A stretch of 64,000 bases of DNA from JALVIU01 sp964462295 (GTDB lineage Bacteria; Atribacterota; JALVIU01). Location: positions 17,912-81,911 of the forward strand of contig CAYWXH010000002.1 in the NCBI GenBank assembly GCA_964462295.1. The letters are read 5' to 3'. A program made the position numbers and the translations under genes. This document shows, piece after piece, positions 16,358 through 25,444 of the stretch (within the stretch, counting starts at the first letter, position 1; each line of letters opens with the position of its first letter). Under the pieces are notes generated by a model. It did not search any database. It was not told the origin of the DNA and saw only the letters and a list, made by a program, of their open reading frames with translations.

Positions 16358-17332
16358 ATGAATAAAGAGGTTTTGATTACGGGAGGAGCAGGCTTTATAG
16401 GCTCACATGTAGTAGATGAATTCTTAAAAGATGGGTTTAATGTTATTGTAGTAGATGACCTTTCTTCGGGAAAGAGAGAAAATTTAGACCCTTCTGTGTC
16501 GCTGGAAGTAGGAGATATAACCAATAGAGAGTTTCTTTCTGAAATATTTAAGAAATACCATATAGATTATGTAATTCATCATGCTGCTCAAATCGATGTG
16601 AGAAAATCTGTCTCTGATCCTATCTATGATGCCAATATAAATATTATGGGCTTGTTAAACCTATTAGAGTTTTCAAAAGAGTACAAAATTAAGAAATTTG
16701 TATTTGCATCATCAGGAGGGGTTGTTTATGGAGAACCCTCTAAGCTCCCAGTGGATGAGAAATACCCTAAGGGTCCACTCTCTCCTTATGGAGTCTCTAA
16801 GCTTTCCTCTGAATATTATCTTTATTATTATAATAAGACTTTTGGGTTACCTTATGTGGCACTAAGGTATGGAAATGTATATGGACCCAGACAAGATCCC
16901 CATGGAGAGGCAGGGGTTATTGCTATATTTATAGGAAAAATTCTTGAAAATAAAGAGCTTACAGTTTTTGGAACAGGGGAACAGATAAGGGATTATGTTT
17001 TTGTAAAGGATGTGGCAAAAATAAATAGATTGAGTATAGATTTTGATATAGAGGGTGAAAATATAGATGATTTTGCATTTAATGTAGGCACAGGAATAGG
17101 TACTTCAGTAAATGAACTTATTAGCTACTTGAAAGCTCTTACAGGGTACACATTGCCTCCTGTATATGGTCCCCCGAGAAAGGGAGAACTTCAAAAGATT
17201 ATCTTGGACCCAAAAAAGGTAGAGAAGGTATTTGGAATTTCTTCATGGGTAGGAATGAAAGAGGGATTAAAAATTACATATGACTGGTTTGCAAAGAAAG
17301 ATGAAAAAGACAAAAATTTTAATAATAGATGA
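16358..17332 (+). CDS. NAD-dependent epimerase/dehydratase, UDP-glucose 4-epimerase type
   Basis: Extended short-chain dehydrogenase/reductase of 324 residues acting on a nucleotide sugar. The NAD loop GGAGFIGSH is at residues 8-16, DDLSSGKREN follows, HHAAQIDVRKSV is near 74-85, and the catalytic Ser and YGVSK are near 125-150. RYGNVYGPRQDP and FGTGEQIRDYVFV in the C-terminal part are as in GalE-like UDP-glucose/UDP-GlcNAc 4-epimerases. The exact sugar is not decidable. The product may feed surface polysaccharide, which fits a diderm with LPS genes downstream. Its 3' end overlaps the next gene by 32 bases. Confidence 0.88.
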   Translation: MNKEVLITGGAGFIGSHVVDEFLKDGFNVIVVDDLSSGKRENLDPSVSLEVGDITNREFLSEIFKKYHIDYVIHHAAQIDVRKSVSDPIYDANINIMGLLNLLEFSKEYKIKKFVFASSGGVVYGEPSKLPVDEKYPKGPLSPYGVSKLSSEYYLYYYNKTFGLPYVALRYGNVYGPRQDPHGEAGVIAIFIGKILENKELTVFGTGEQIRDYVFVKDVAKINRLSIDFDIEGENIDDFAFNVGTGIGTSVNELISYLKALTGYTLPPVYGPPRKGELQKIILDPKKVEKVFGISSWVGMKEGLKITYDWFAKKDEKDKNFNNR

Positions 17333-18242
17333 TTCTAAATTAGATAATACTATCCTTACCGATATAGTAAAAGAGATGGGTTTTGAGACCATCTCCGTCT
17401 ATTCTCCAAAAAAGGCCCTTAAAATATTAAAAAGAGAGAATATAGATCTGATCCTTTTAGATATTGTAATGAAAGAAATGAATGGATATGAATTTCTAGA
17501 AGCTATACATCCATACAAAAAGACTACATATCTCCCTGTTATTTTTGTTACAAGTCTTGATTCTATGGAATACCTTGTAGAAGGCCTTGAAAAAGGTGCA
17601 ATAGATTATATAAAGAAACCATTTTCTCCAGCTGAGGTAAAGGCAAGAATAAAGGTGGCACTTAGGATAAAGGCCTTAAACGAAGATCTAATAAAGATGA
17701 ATAATAAGTTAAAAGAGATGGTAATTAGAGATAGTCTTACAGGTCTTTACAATCATGGATATATTATTTCTAAATTAAAAGAAGAGTTTAGTTATGCAAA
17801 AGAACGCAGTACTACTTCCTCTTTTTTAATGATAGATATAGACAAATTTAAAGCTATAAATGATACCTATGGACACCTTGTAGGAGATGAGGTATTGAAA
17901 GGTCTATCTAAATTTCTCTTAAAAAAGATAGGAAAAAGGGGGTATGTAGGTAGGTATGGGGGAGAAGAATTTGCTATTATTCTTCCTGGTCTTGGGATAG
18001 GAGAATCTGTGGAATTTACAAAAGAAGTAATAGAAGACCTACATATAACATCTTTTTACTCAAATAATAAGAGAGATGTAAAGTTGTATGTATCTATCAG
18101 TATAGGACTTACTGAATTCCCCATTGATTATAAATGCTATGTAGATGTAACGAAAATGGCAGATACTGCCTTGTATAAGGCCAAGGAATGGGGGAGAGAT
18201 ATGTGTGTTATCTATGAAGGAGGGGAATTTAAGAAAATATGA
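17301..18242 (+). CDS. Response regulator with GGDEF diguanylate cyclase domain
   Basis: A PleD-like 313-residue protein: receiver domain (1-120) with acidic pocket DD (10-11), phospho-acceptor D54 in LLLDIVM and KKPF (105-108), a short helical linker, and a GGDEF domain (145-310) with GGEEF at 220-224 and metal Asp in MIDIDKFK. These are the residues needed to make c-di-GMP from two GTP. The inhibitory RxxD site expected just before GGEEF is absent (GKRG at that place), so product inhibition may be lost. I chose the ATG at 17301; an in-frame ATG at 17280 would add 7 residues. No histidine kinase is adjacent. Confidence 0.92.
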   Translation: MKKTKILIIDDSKLDNTILTDIVKEMGFETISVYSPKKALKILKRENIDLILLDIVMKEMNGYEFLEAIHPYKKTTYLPVIFVTSLDSMEYLVEGLEKGAIDYIKKPFSPAEVKARIKVALRIKALNEDLIKMNNKLKEMVIRDSLTGLYNHGYIISKLKEEFSYAKERSTTSSFLMIDIDKFKAINDTYGHLVGDEVLKGLSKFLLKKIGKRGYVGRYGGEEFAIILPGLGIGESVEFTKEVIEDLHITSFYSNNKRDVKLYVSISIGLTEFPIDYKCYVDVTKMADTALYKAKEWGRDMCVIYEGGEFKKI

Positions 18243-19021
18243 GCACTATTACTGTCCTTACCGACTTTGGATACCAGGATCCATATGTAGGTATAATGAA
18301 GGGTGTTATTATTAATATCTTTCCAGGTGTAAAGATTTTAGATATTTCTCATGATATTCCTTCTTTTTCTATAAAACATACGGCTTTTTCATTATTTTCG
18401 TATTATAAATATTTCCCCAAAGGGACAATACATCTTGTTGTAGTAGATCCAGGAGTCGGTTCTTTGAGAAAGGCTATAGTGGTAGAGGCTGGGGATAGAT
18501 ATTTCGTTCTCCCTGATAATGGGATCATAACATATGTTTGGAATCATGAAGAGAAAAAGAAGGCCTATATTTTGGAAAACGAGAAGTACTTTTTGAAACC
18601 TATAAGTAATACATTCCATGGAAGGGATATTTTTTCTCCTGTGGCTGCATATATTGCCAAGGGCGTAAATATAGAAGAGTTTGGGTCTTCTTTGGATACC
18701 CCACTTCTTTTACCACCTTTAACTTTAAAAAAGGAAAAATCCTATATATTAGGAGAAATAATATATATAGATAAATTTGGAAATGCCGTAACTAACATAG
18801 AAAAAAGCTTAATATCTAGAAATATTTCATGTATTAGAGTAAAAGACCTTTGCATAAAAAGGATTTTAAGATACTATGGAGAAGCAGAAAAGGGAGAGAA
18901 ATTTGGTCTTTTTGGTAGTACGAATTTTCTTGAACTTTCAGAAAACCAAGGAAAGCTCTCAGATTCAATGAATCTTGAAATAGGTGATAAAGTACAGATT
19001 ATTTTTGGGGATGAGTATTAG
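18239..19021 (+). CDS. SAM hydrolase / SAM hydroxide adenosyltransferase (DUF62)
   Basis: A 260-residue member of the DUF62 family, which hydrolyses S-adenosylmethionine to adenosine and methionine and is homologous to fluorinases. Diagnostic segments are ITVLTDFGYQDPYVG at the N-terminus, HLVVVDPGVGS near 65, VLPDNGIITYV near 87, FHGRDIFSPVAAYIA near 124 and the C-terminal beta-barrel with IYIDKFGNAVTNI near 175. The start ATG overlaps the previous stop by 4 bases (ATGA), so it is co-transcribed with the epimerase and diguanylate cyclase genes. The physiological role in bacteria is still unclear. Confidence 0.92.
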   Translation: MSTITVLTDFGYQDPYVGIMKGVIINIFPGVKILDISHDIPSFSIKHTAFSLFSYYKYFPKGTIHLVVVDPGVGSLRKAIVVEAGDRYFVLPDNGIITYVWNHEEKKKAYILENEKYFLKPISNTFHGRDIFSPVAAYIAKGVNIEEFGSSLDTPLLLPPLTLKKEKSYILGEIIYIDKFGNAVTNIEKSLISRNISCIRVKDLCIKRILRYYGEAEKGEKFGLFGSTNFLELSENQGKLSDSMNLEIGDKVQIIFGDEY

Positions 19022-19298
19022 AGATTGTTTTCCTAAAAGAGAAATAATCAAACAGAAAATCGTAAATAGAGACTACTATTGCTCCCCCAATAATCCATGC
19101 AAATAGCCAATTTAGGGCTTTTTTTGCAATTATGTCACCCTTCAGGTAAAAGCCAATATAAAATATATAAATCACTGCTAATACAACATATAGAATACCA
19201 TTAAATAATAGAAGTTCTTTAAATTTTTCTGTTATGAATGTTGTTATATCTTTTTCTTTTTGTCCTTTAATTTTCTTATCTTTTTTTCTCTTTTTCAT
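18999..19298 (-). CDS. Small two-helix membrane protein, unknown function
   Basis: A 99-residue basic protein with a Lys-rich N-terminus (MKKRKKDKKIKGQKEKD) and two hydrophobic helices (about 35-58 and 68-90). No family is recognised. I use the ATG at 19298, preceded by AGGGGT, rather than the upstream ATG at 19346. The promoter at 19329-19357 would start transcription near 19322, downstream of the longer start. The 3' end overlaps the SAM hydrolase gene by 23 bases, tail to tail. Confidence 0.6.
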   Translation of the reverse strand: MKKRKKDKKIKGQKEKDITTFITEKFKELLLFNGILYVVLAVIYIFYIGFYLKGDIIAKKALNWLFAWIIGGAIVVSIYDFLFDYFSFRKTISNTHPQK

Positions 19299-19328
19299 AA
19301 AATTACCCCTTGATAAAATTTCCTTCTT

Positions 19329-19357
19329 ATTATACACTAATAGCATAAAGGAGTCAA
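19329..19357 (-). promoter_or_regulatory. Sigma-70-type promoter for the small membrane protein gene
   Basis: On the minus strand TTGACT (19357-19352), a 17-base spacer and perfect TATAAT (19334-19329). It lies only about 20 bases from the GTG start of the divergent aminotransferase gene and decides the start of the minus-strand gene. Confidence 0.6.
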
Positions 19358-19378
19358 TATGTATAAGGGGGTTTTAAA

Positions 19379-20671
19379 GTGAGTGTAAAAGAAAAATATG
19401 AAAAATATGTTATTACTAAGTTTGTATCCAGGATAGAACCTGTTGAAGTAGAAGAGGCAGAGGGTTCTATAGTAAAGGACAAAAGCGGGAAAGAATATCT
19501 TGATTGTTTTTCCGGTATTTCTGTTACAAACGCTGGCCATCGGCACCCTGAGGTGATTGAAGCAGCAAAAGAGCAAATGGACAAATATGTTCATGTTTGT
19601 ACCTATGTATATTATGTAGAACCTGTTGCCGATCTTGCCGAGAAATTGGCAGAGGTTACCCCTGGGAGGCTTAAGAAGAGTTTCTTTGGAAACAGTGGAG
19701 CAGAGGCAAATGAAGGTGCCATGAGGATAGCAAAAAAATATACAAAAAAGAATGAATTTATTGCACTTAGGGCATCTTTTCACGGAAGAACCATTGGAAC
19801 ACTAAGTATAACAGGGAACTATGCGAGGAAAAGGGGCGGAGGTCCGTTTCTTTCTGGGATAGCATTTGCACCTACTCCATACTGCTATCGTTGCCCATTT
19901 GGAAAAACATATCCTAATTGTAATCTGGAATGTGCAAAGGCCGTGGAAGATGTATTCAGATTTGATACAAGTGATAATGTCGCGGCATTTATCGCAGAGC
20001 CAGTAATGGGAGAAGGTGGTATCATTCCACCTCCAAAGGAGTATTTTAAGGAAGTTAAATCTATATTAGAAAAACATGGATCTCTCTTTATAGCAGATGA
20101 GGTACAGAGTGGTTTTGGACGTACAGGAAAACTTTTTGCAATTGAACACTATGATGTAGAGCCTGATATTATGACGATGGCAAAGGGAATAGCAGATGGT
20201 TTTCCCATCTCCGCATTTATTACAAGAGATGAGATAGCAGATGCCTTTGAGGTAGGAGATCATCTATCTACTTTTGGTGGCAATCCTGTATCTGCAAAGG
20301 CTGCACTTGCCAATTTAGATGTTATGCTCCGAGATAAACTTCCTGAAAGAGCCGAAGAAATCGGTAGATATTTAATGGATAAACTTAATGCGTTAAAGGA
20401 AAAGTATCCATTGATAGGGGATGTCAGAGGAAAAGGTCTTATGGTAGGAATAGAGCTTGTATTGGATAAGGAAAAAACCCCTGCAGATGTAGTAGCAGGA
20501 AAACTTAGGCATAGGGCATTAGAAGAGGGTCTTCTTATAGGAAAAGGTGGTATATATGGAAATGTGATTAGATTTCAGCCGCCTTTGGTTATCACAAAGT
20601 CCCAGATTGATGATGCAGTAGGTATTTTAGATAAAGTCCTTGAAGAATTTAAGGGAGAATATAAAGGGTAG
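19379..20671 (+). CDS. Class III (aspartate/4-aminobutyrate-type) aminotransferase
   Basis: PLP-dependent class III aminotransferase of 430 residues. FFGNSGAEANEGAMRIAKK (102-120), the PLP-ring Asp in IADEVQSGFGRTGK (D240) and the Schiff-base lysine K269 in MTMAKGIADGFP are intact, so it should be active. A four-cysteine cluster (C169, C172, C181, C185) sits in an insertion seen in the 4-aminobutyrate / alanine-glyoxylate-like subgroup and could bind a metal. The amino donor is not decidable. The GTG start has AAGGGGG upstream. RecG follows 2 bases later, so it probably heads the long plus-strand run. Confidence 0.85.
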   Translation: MSVKEKYEKYVITKFVSRIEPVEVEEAEGSIVKDKSGKEYLDCFSGISVTNAGHRHPEVIEAAKEQMDKYVHVCTYVYYVEPVADLAEKLAEVTPGRLKKSFFGNSGAEANEGAMRIAKKYTKKNEFIALRASFHGRTIGTLSITGNYARKRGGGPFLSGIAFAPTPYCYRCPFGKTYPNCNLECAKAVEDVFRFDTSDNVAAFIAEPVMGEGGIIPPPKEYFKEVKSILEKHGSLFIADEVQSGFGRTGKLFAIEHYDVEPDIMTMAKGIADGFPISAFITRDEIADAFEVGDHLSTFGGNPVSAKAALANLDVMLRDKLPERAEEIGRYLMDKLNALKEKYPLIGDVRGKGLMVGIELVLDKEKTPADVVAGKLRHRALEEGLLIGKGGIYGNVIRFQPPLVITKSQIDDAVGILDKVLEEFKGEYKG

Positions 20672-20673
20672 TA

Positions 20674-23010
20674 TTGAACAGATATACAAAAGACTTACGA
20701 GAAATTTTAAGAGAAATATGGGATTTACTTTTAAATGGGAGAGATATATCTCTCCCATTTAAAATGTTAAAAGAGACCATCCCTTCTGAATCTTATCAGG
20801 GGGAGACAGGAGAGGAAATCAAAACCCTTTTAGGTATGCTTGATATACTATCGAAGAGAAAGGACCAAGAGCTTTATATCCTTTCTTTCGAATCCATGCG
20901 CAAGATAAAGTCATTAATGGATGAGATAAATAAAGAGAAGGTTTACTCACCCATTCAGTATTTAAAGGGTGTTGGACCTAAAAAGGCCAAAATTTTAAAT
21001 AGATTAGGTATATTTACTATAAAAGATTTGCTTTTTTATTTTCCAAGAAGATATGAGGATAGGGGAGATGTAATTTCTATTCGAGATATAGTAGAGGATC
21101 AGGTCTTTGTAGTATCTGGACGGGTCTTTATACATACATACATCAGAACAAATAAGGGAAAAGATATCTTAAAGATAGGAATCGAAGATGGAACAGGGGA
21201 GCTTTATCTTGTATGTTTTAATAGAGAATTCCTGAAGGATATCCTGTATATAGGAAGAAGAGTCCTTATAGTTGGAAAAGCAAAATATAGATTTGGAGAA
21301 TATCAGTCTTCAGATTTTGAATATGAACTACTAGAGAGGGGTAAATCTGAAGATATTACTGGGATAGTACCTATATACCCTCTTACTGAGGGAATAACGC
21401 AAAAAGAATTTAGAAAAATAGTGAAAAATGCCTTGTTTTTATATGGTCTATATCTTTATGACCCTATTCCTCTTAGTATAAGAGAAGAGCGAGAGCTTCT
21501 ATCCCTTCCTATTTCTCTTCGGGATATACACGCTCCCTTTATAGAAAAGGATGGTGAAATATACAACAAGAGAGGGGCTAAATCTCAGAGGAGATTCATA
21601 TTTGAGGAATTTTTCTTATTTCAACTTCCTCTTGCTCTTAAAAAAAGGACTTATGTAGAGAAAAAAGGTATATCTTTTCCTTTTAGGGAGGAGCTTCTGA
21701 AAAAATTTGAAGAAAAACTCCCTTTTACCCTAACGAATGCACAAAAAAGGGTTATAAGAGAGATAATAGGGGATATGCAGAGCTCTCATCCTATGAATAG
21801 ATTGATTCAAGGAGATGTAGGCTCTGGAAAGACTGTTGTTGCCTCTTTTGCGATGCTTTTGGCCTCAAATTCAGGCTATCAATCTGCTATAATGGCTCCT
21901 ACAGAGATTCTTGCAGAACAACATTTTATAGTTTTAAAGAATTTTCTCTCTCATTTTGATTTAAAAATTGAGATCCTTACAGGAAGTACAACTCAAAAAA
22001 AGAGAAGAGAAATATTAAAAAAGTTAAAAGATGGATATATTGATGTAATTGTTGGTACCCATGCACTTATTCAAGAAGATGTAGTTTTTCATAAATTGGG
22101 CCTTGTTGTTATAGATGAACAACATAAATTTGGGGTAGTTCAAAGGGCTAAACTTATGGATAAAGGTCTAAATCCCGATGTAATAGTAATGACTGCTACT
22201 CCTATACCAAGAACTCTTGCCCTTTCTTTGTATGGTGATCTGGATATTTCTGTTATAGATGAAAAACCAAAGGAAAGGATAGAGATAAAAACCTATTATG
22301 CCTTTTCTTCTCAAAGAGAAAGGGTGTATAATTTTGTAAAAAAAGAACTTGAAAAAGGAAGGCAGGGATATATTATTTGTCCTCTAATAGAAGAATCAGA
22401 TTCTCTTATGGTTAAATCTGCAACTACACTTTATGAGGAATTGAAGACGCGATTTTTTGAGAATTTCTCTGTAGGATTGTTGCATGGAAAACTCTCTGTA
22501 TCAGAAAAGGAAGAGGTTATGAAATTATTTAAAGATAAAAAGATAGATTTGTTGGTATCTACTACTGTGATAGAAGTGGGGATAGATGTACCAAATGCCA
22601 CTGTTATGGTTATAGAGGATGCCCAAAGATTTGGCCTATCTCAGCTTCATCAACTAAGGGGAAGAGTGGGAAGGGGAAGTTTTGAATCATATTGTATACT
22701 TATATTGGGTTCAAGATCAAAGGAGGCATTGGAAAGAATAAGGATTCTTGTAGAAGAAACAGATGGGTTTGCAATTTCAGAGAGGGATCTTAAGCTACGA
22801 GGACCCGGAGAGTTTTACGGTACTAGACAACATGGACTTGTAGAACTGCGAATTGCTAATATTGTATATGATGGCAAAATTTTGGAAGAGGCAAGGGCTG
22901 AAGTTATGAAATATGTGAAAAATTTTGATTCAAAAAGTAAAGAATTTATAATACTAAAAAGAGAGTTAGAGAGTAGATTTTCAAAAACAGATCTGTCAGG
23001 AGTAGGATAA
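20674..23010 (+). CDS. recG: ATP-dependent DNA helicase RecG
   Basis: RecG remodels stalled forks and branched DNA. The 778-residue product has an N-terminal extension (1-90) typical of thermophile and clostridial RecG, the wedge/OB domain starting at YLKGVGPKKAKILNRLGI (about 98-115) with YFPRRYEDR, then SF2 helicase motifs: GDVGSGKTVVA (motif I, about 387), DEQHKFG (motif II), TATPIPRTL (motif III), and QLRGRVGRG (motif VI). A TTG start 2 bases after the aminotransferase stop is supported by AAAGGG. The stop shares a base with rsmD (TAATG). Confidence 0.97.
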   Translation: MNRYTKDLREILREIWDLLLNGRDISLPFKMLKETIPSESYQGETGEEIKTLLGMLDILSKRKDQELYILSFESMRKIKSLMDEINKEKVYSPIQYLKGVGPKKAKILNRLGIFTIKDLLFYFPRRYEDRGDVISIRDIVEDQVFVVSGRVFIHTYIRTNKGKDILKIGIEDGTGELYLVCFNREFLKDILYIGRRVLIVGKAKYRFGEYQSSDFEYELLERGKSEDITGIVPIYPLTEGITQKEFRKIVKNALFLYGLYLYDPIPLSIREERELLSLPISLRDIHAPFIEKDGEIYNKRGAKSQRRFIFEEFFLFQLPLALKKRTYVEKKGISFPFREELLKKFEEKLPFTLTNAQKRVIREIIGDMQSSHPMNRLIQGDVGSGKTVVASFAMLLASNSGYQSAIMAPTEILAEQHFIVLKNFLSHFDLKIEILTGSTTQKKRREILKKLKDGYIDVIVGTHALIQEDVVFHKLGLVVIDEQHKFGVVQRAKLMDKGLNPDVIVMTATPIPRTLALSLYGDLDISVIDEKPKERIEIKTYYAFSSQRERVYNFVKKELEKGRQGYIICPLIEESDSLMVKSATTLYEELKTRFFENFSVGLLHGKLSVSEKEEVMKLFKDKKIDLLVSTTVIEVGIDVPNATVMVIEDAQRFGLSQLHQLRGRVGRGSFESYCILILGSRSKEALERIRILVEETDGFAISERDLKLRGPGEFYGTRQHGLVELRIANIVYDGKILEEARAEVMKYVKNFDSKSKEFIILKRELESRFSKTDLSGVG

Positions 23011-23567
23011 TGAGCTTTATATATCTAACTGGAGGAGAAAAGAAAAGACATAAAATTTTCACACGTACAGGAGATACATCTACACGACCCACACCTTCTA
23101 TTATGAGAGAGGCCCTTTTTAATATGATTGATGTAAGAGGAAAACTTTTTCTTGATGGTTTTTCTGGATTTGGTACAGTAGGCCTTGAGGCTTTAAGTAG
23201 AGGGGCTAATAAGGTTTTTTTTATAGAACTTGAAAAGAGGAATGTAGATATAATTAAAAAAAATTTGCAGAAATTATTGTATATAAGTAAAGCTACAGTA
23301 ATAAGAAAAGACATTATTTTTGCATTAGATAGTTTGAAGGGTAGAGAACTTTTTGATTTTATATTTTTAGGACCACCTTATAAAAATTTAGATATCCTTA
23401 GGTCTGTGGTACCAAAGAGTTTTAAGGTTTTAAAAAAAGGTGGGGAGGTGATAATACAATATCCCGCAGGAATAACTTCGTATGATTTTACTAAATTTGG
23501 TATAATTTTGGCAAAAGAGAAGAAATATGGTTCAAATAAACTACTATTTTATAAAATGGAGAGTTAG
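23010..23567 (+). CDS. rsmD: 16S rRNA (guanine-966-N2)-methyltransferase RsmD family, altered motif IV
   Basis: Family member of 185 residues: N-terminal TGG...TRPTPSIMREALFNM (7-39), SAM loop LDGFSGFGTVGLEALSRGA (48-66, family LDLFAGTG-type), and acidic residue in FFIELEKRN. The motif IV that normally reads (D/N)PPY is GPPY here (residues 121-124), with a clean GGA codon, and the glycine loop is also atypical (FSGFG). The Asp/Asn normally orients the target amine, so activity is uncertain. Gene position between recG and coaD is the standard Firmicutes arrangement, which supports orthology. Confidence 0.85.
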   Translation: MSFIYLTGGEKKRHKIFTRTGDTSTRPTPSIMREALFNMIDVRGKLFLDGFSGFGTVGLEALSRGANKVFFIELEKRNVDIIKKNLQKLLYISKATVIRKDIIFALDSLKGRELFDFIFLGPPYKNLDILRSVVPKSFKVLKKGGEVIIQYPAGITSYDFTKFGIILAKEKKYGSNKLLFYKMES

Positions 23568-23569
23568 AT

Positions 23570-24052
23570 ATGGAAAGAGCTGTTTATCCAGGGAGTTTTG
23601 ACCCAGTTACTTATGGACATCTTGATATTATACAACGAGCTTCTTCCTTATTTGATGAAGTCGTTGTAGGTGTGATTGCAAACCCTAGGAAGATACCTGC
23701 ATTTACTATGGAAGAAAGGAAAGAGATGCTAGAGGAGGTAACTAAAGACCTAAAGAATGTAAGGATAGAGATTTTTTCAGGTCTATTAGTTGATTTCGTA
23801 AAATCTCAGCATGCAAGGGTTATTATAAGGGGACTAAGGGCTATTTCAGATTTTGAATATGAGATGCAACTTGCCTTTACAAATAGAAGTCTTGCCCATG
23901 ATGTAGAGACCATGTTTTTGCTTACAAATATGAATTATGCTTATATAAACTCAGGCCTTGTAAAAGAAATAGCCTCTTTAGGAGGAAAGTTAGAAGAGCT
24001 TGTGCCCGATATAGTTATAAAATATTTACAAAAGAGATTCTCTAAGGAGTAA
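23570..24052 (+). CDS. coaD: Phosphopantetheine adenylyltransferase
   Basis: Transfers AMP from ATP to 4'-phosphopantetheine, the penultimate step of CoA synthesis. It has the standard length (160 residues) with the nucleotidyltransferase signature PGSFDPVTYGHLDII (residues 6-20, TxGH motif), RGLRAISDFEYEMQLAFTNR in the middle and the C-terminal YAYINSGLVKEIASLGG (ISSS/T-like loop). It sits 2 bases downstream of rsmD, the usual rsmD-coaD pairing. The ATG start follows a GAGAG. Confidence 0.97.
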   Translation: MERAVYPGSFDPVTYGHLDIIQRASSLFDEVVVGVIANPRKIPAFTMEERKEMLEEVTKDLKNVRIEIFSGLLVDFVKSQHARVIIRGLRAISDFEYEMQLAFTNRSLAHDVETMFLLTNMNYAYINSGLVKEIASLGGKLEELVPDIVIKYLQKRFSKE

Positions 24053-24055
24053 AAA

Positions 24056-25444
24056 ATGGCTAAAAAGGCAGTCGGTGTGGTTTTGGCAGCGGGTAAAGGG
24101 AAGAGAATGAAATCTTCTTTTTCAAAGATGTTGCATGAGATAGCAGGTCGAAAAATAGTAGAATACCCAGTAGATACCCTAAAAGATGTTGGAGTTGATG
24201 AAATCATAGTTGTAATAGGATATCAGGGAGAAGAAATCTCAAAAGTTTTAGGAGATAGAGTGAAGATAGTTGACCAAGGAGAACCAAAAGGTACTGCTCA
24301 TGCACTTTTAACAGTAGAACCATTGTTAGAAGATTTCGATGGCAATATTTTAGTTATACATGGAGATATGCCCCTTATCCGAGAAGATACACTAAAAGAG
24401 CTTTTGAATTTTCATATAAAAGAGGGAAATGACTTTACTTTAGTTACTACTTATGTTAAAGATTATACACTTCATTATGGGCGGATAGTGAGGGATAAAA
24501 ATGGTGATATTATAAAAATAGTAGAAGAAAAAGATGCAACAGATGAAGAAAGAAAGATTTTTGAAATGAACCCTGCAGTGTACTGTTTTCGAAAAGAGGG
24601 TCTTTTTGAGGCCTTAAAAAAGATAAGGGCAAATAATGCTCAGGGGGAGTTTTATCTTACAGATATTTTAAAGATATACCTCGATATGGGGAAAAAGGTG
24701 GGCAATATTTTAATAGAGGATGATTATTCTGAGTTTATAGGGATAAATGATAGGGTAAATCTTGCAGAAGCTATAAGGATTGTTTACAAAAGAAATGCAG
24801 AGAAGCTAATGATGGAAGGTGTAACTATTATAGACCCCAATACTACTTTTATTGATAAAGATGTTAAGATAGGAATGGATACAATTATTTATCCTTTTAC
24901 TATTATAAATGGTAAAACCTCCATTGGACAAAGATGTATTATAGGTCCAAGAACGTATATAGTGAATTCTGAAATAGGGGACATGGTTCACATTTTGGAA
25001 TCATATGTAGAAGAGTCAAATATTAAAAATTTTGCAAAAGTAGGGCCATATGCACATTTGAGACCAGAAAGTAGGATTGAAGAAGAGGCGAAAATTGGAA
25101 ATTTTGTTGAAATAAAAAATAGTAAGATTGGAAAAAATACAAAGGCATCACACCTTACATATATTGGTGATTCAGATGTAGGAGACAATGTCAATATTGG
25201 TGCAGGTACAATTACCTGTAATTATGATGGGAAAAAGAAACATAAGACGATTATAGAAGATAATGTTTTCATAGGAAGTAATAATACCCTTGTAGCACCT
25301 GTTACAGTAAGAAGGGGTGCATATACAGGGGCAGGCTCTACTATAACAGAGGATGTTCCTCCTAATTCTCTTGCTTTAGGGCGAGCAAGACAGATAAATA
25401 AAATAGATTGGGTGATAAAAAAGGAGAGAAGAAAAAATGAATAA
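24056..25444 (+). CDS. glmU: Bifunctional GlmU: GlcN-1-P acetyltransferase / GlcNAc-1-P uridylyltransferase
   Basis: Makes UDP-GlcNAc, precursor of both peptidoglycan and lipid A. The 462 residues comprise an N-terminal pyrophosphorylase (LAAGKGKRMKS at 10-20; GDMPLI metal Asp near 103) and a C-terminal left-handed beta-helix (from about 255) with hexapeptide repeats and the acetyltransferase segment NFVEIKNSKIG ... HLTYIGDSDVGDNVNIGAGTITCNYDG (key pieces HLTYIGD and GAGTITCNYDG). Both activities look intact. It overlaps prs by 8 bases. It supplies substrate to LpxA at 38.2 kb. Confidence 0.97.
   Translation: MAKKAVGVVLAAGKGKRMKSSFSKMLHEIAGRKIVEYPVDTLKDVGVDEIIVVIGYQGEEISKVLGDRVKIVDQGEPKGTAHALLTVEPLLEDFDGNILVIHGDMPLIREDTLKELLNFHIKEGNDFTLVTTYVKDYTLHYGRIVRDKNGDIIKIVEEKDATDEERKIFEMNPAVYCFRKEGLFEALKKIRANNAQGEFYLTDILKIYLDMGKKVGNILIEDDYSEFIGINDRVNLAEAIRIVYKRNAEKLMMEGVTIIDPNTTFIDKDVKIGMDTIIYPFTIINGKTSIGQRCIIGPRTYIVNSEIGDMVHILESYVEESNIKNFAKVGPYAHLRPESRIEEEAKIGNFVEIKNSKIGKNTKASHLTYIGDSDVGDNVNIGAGTITCNYDGKKKHKTIIEDNVFIGSNNTLVAPVTVRRGAYTGAGSTITEDVPPNSLALGRARQINKIDWVIKKERRKNE

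Noticed and set aside
19337..19783. Minus-strand frame overlapping the aminotransferase start
   Set aside because: Antisense to a conserved PLP enzyme; no recognisable domain and no ribosome binding site.
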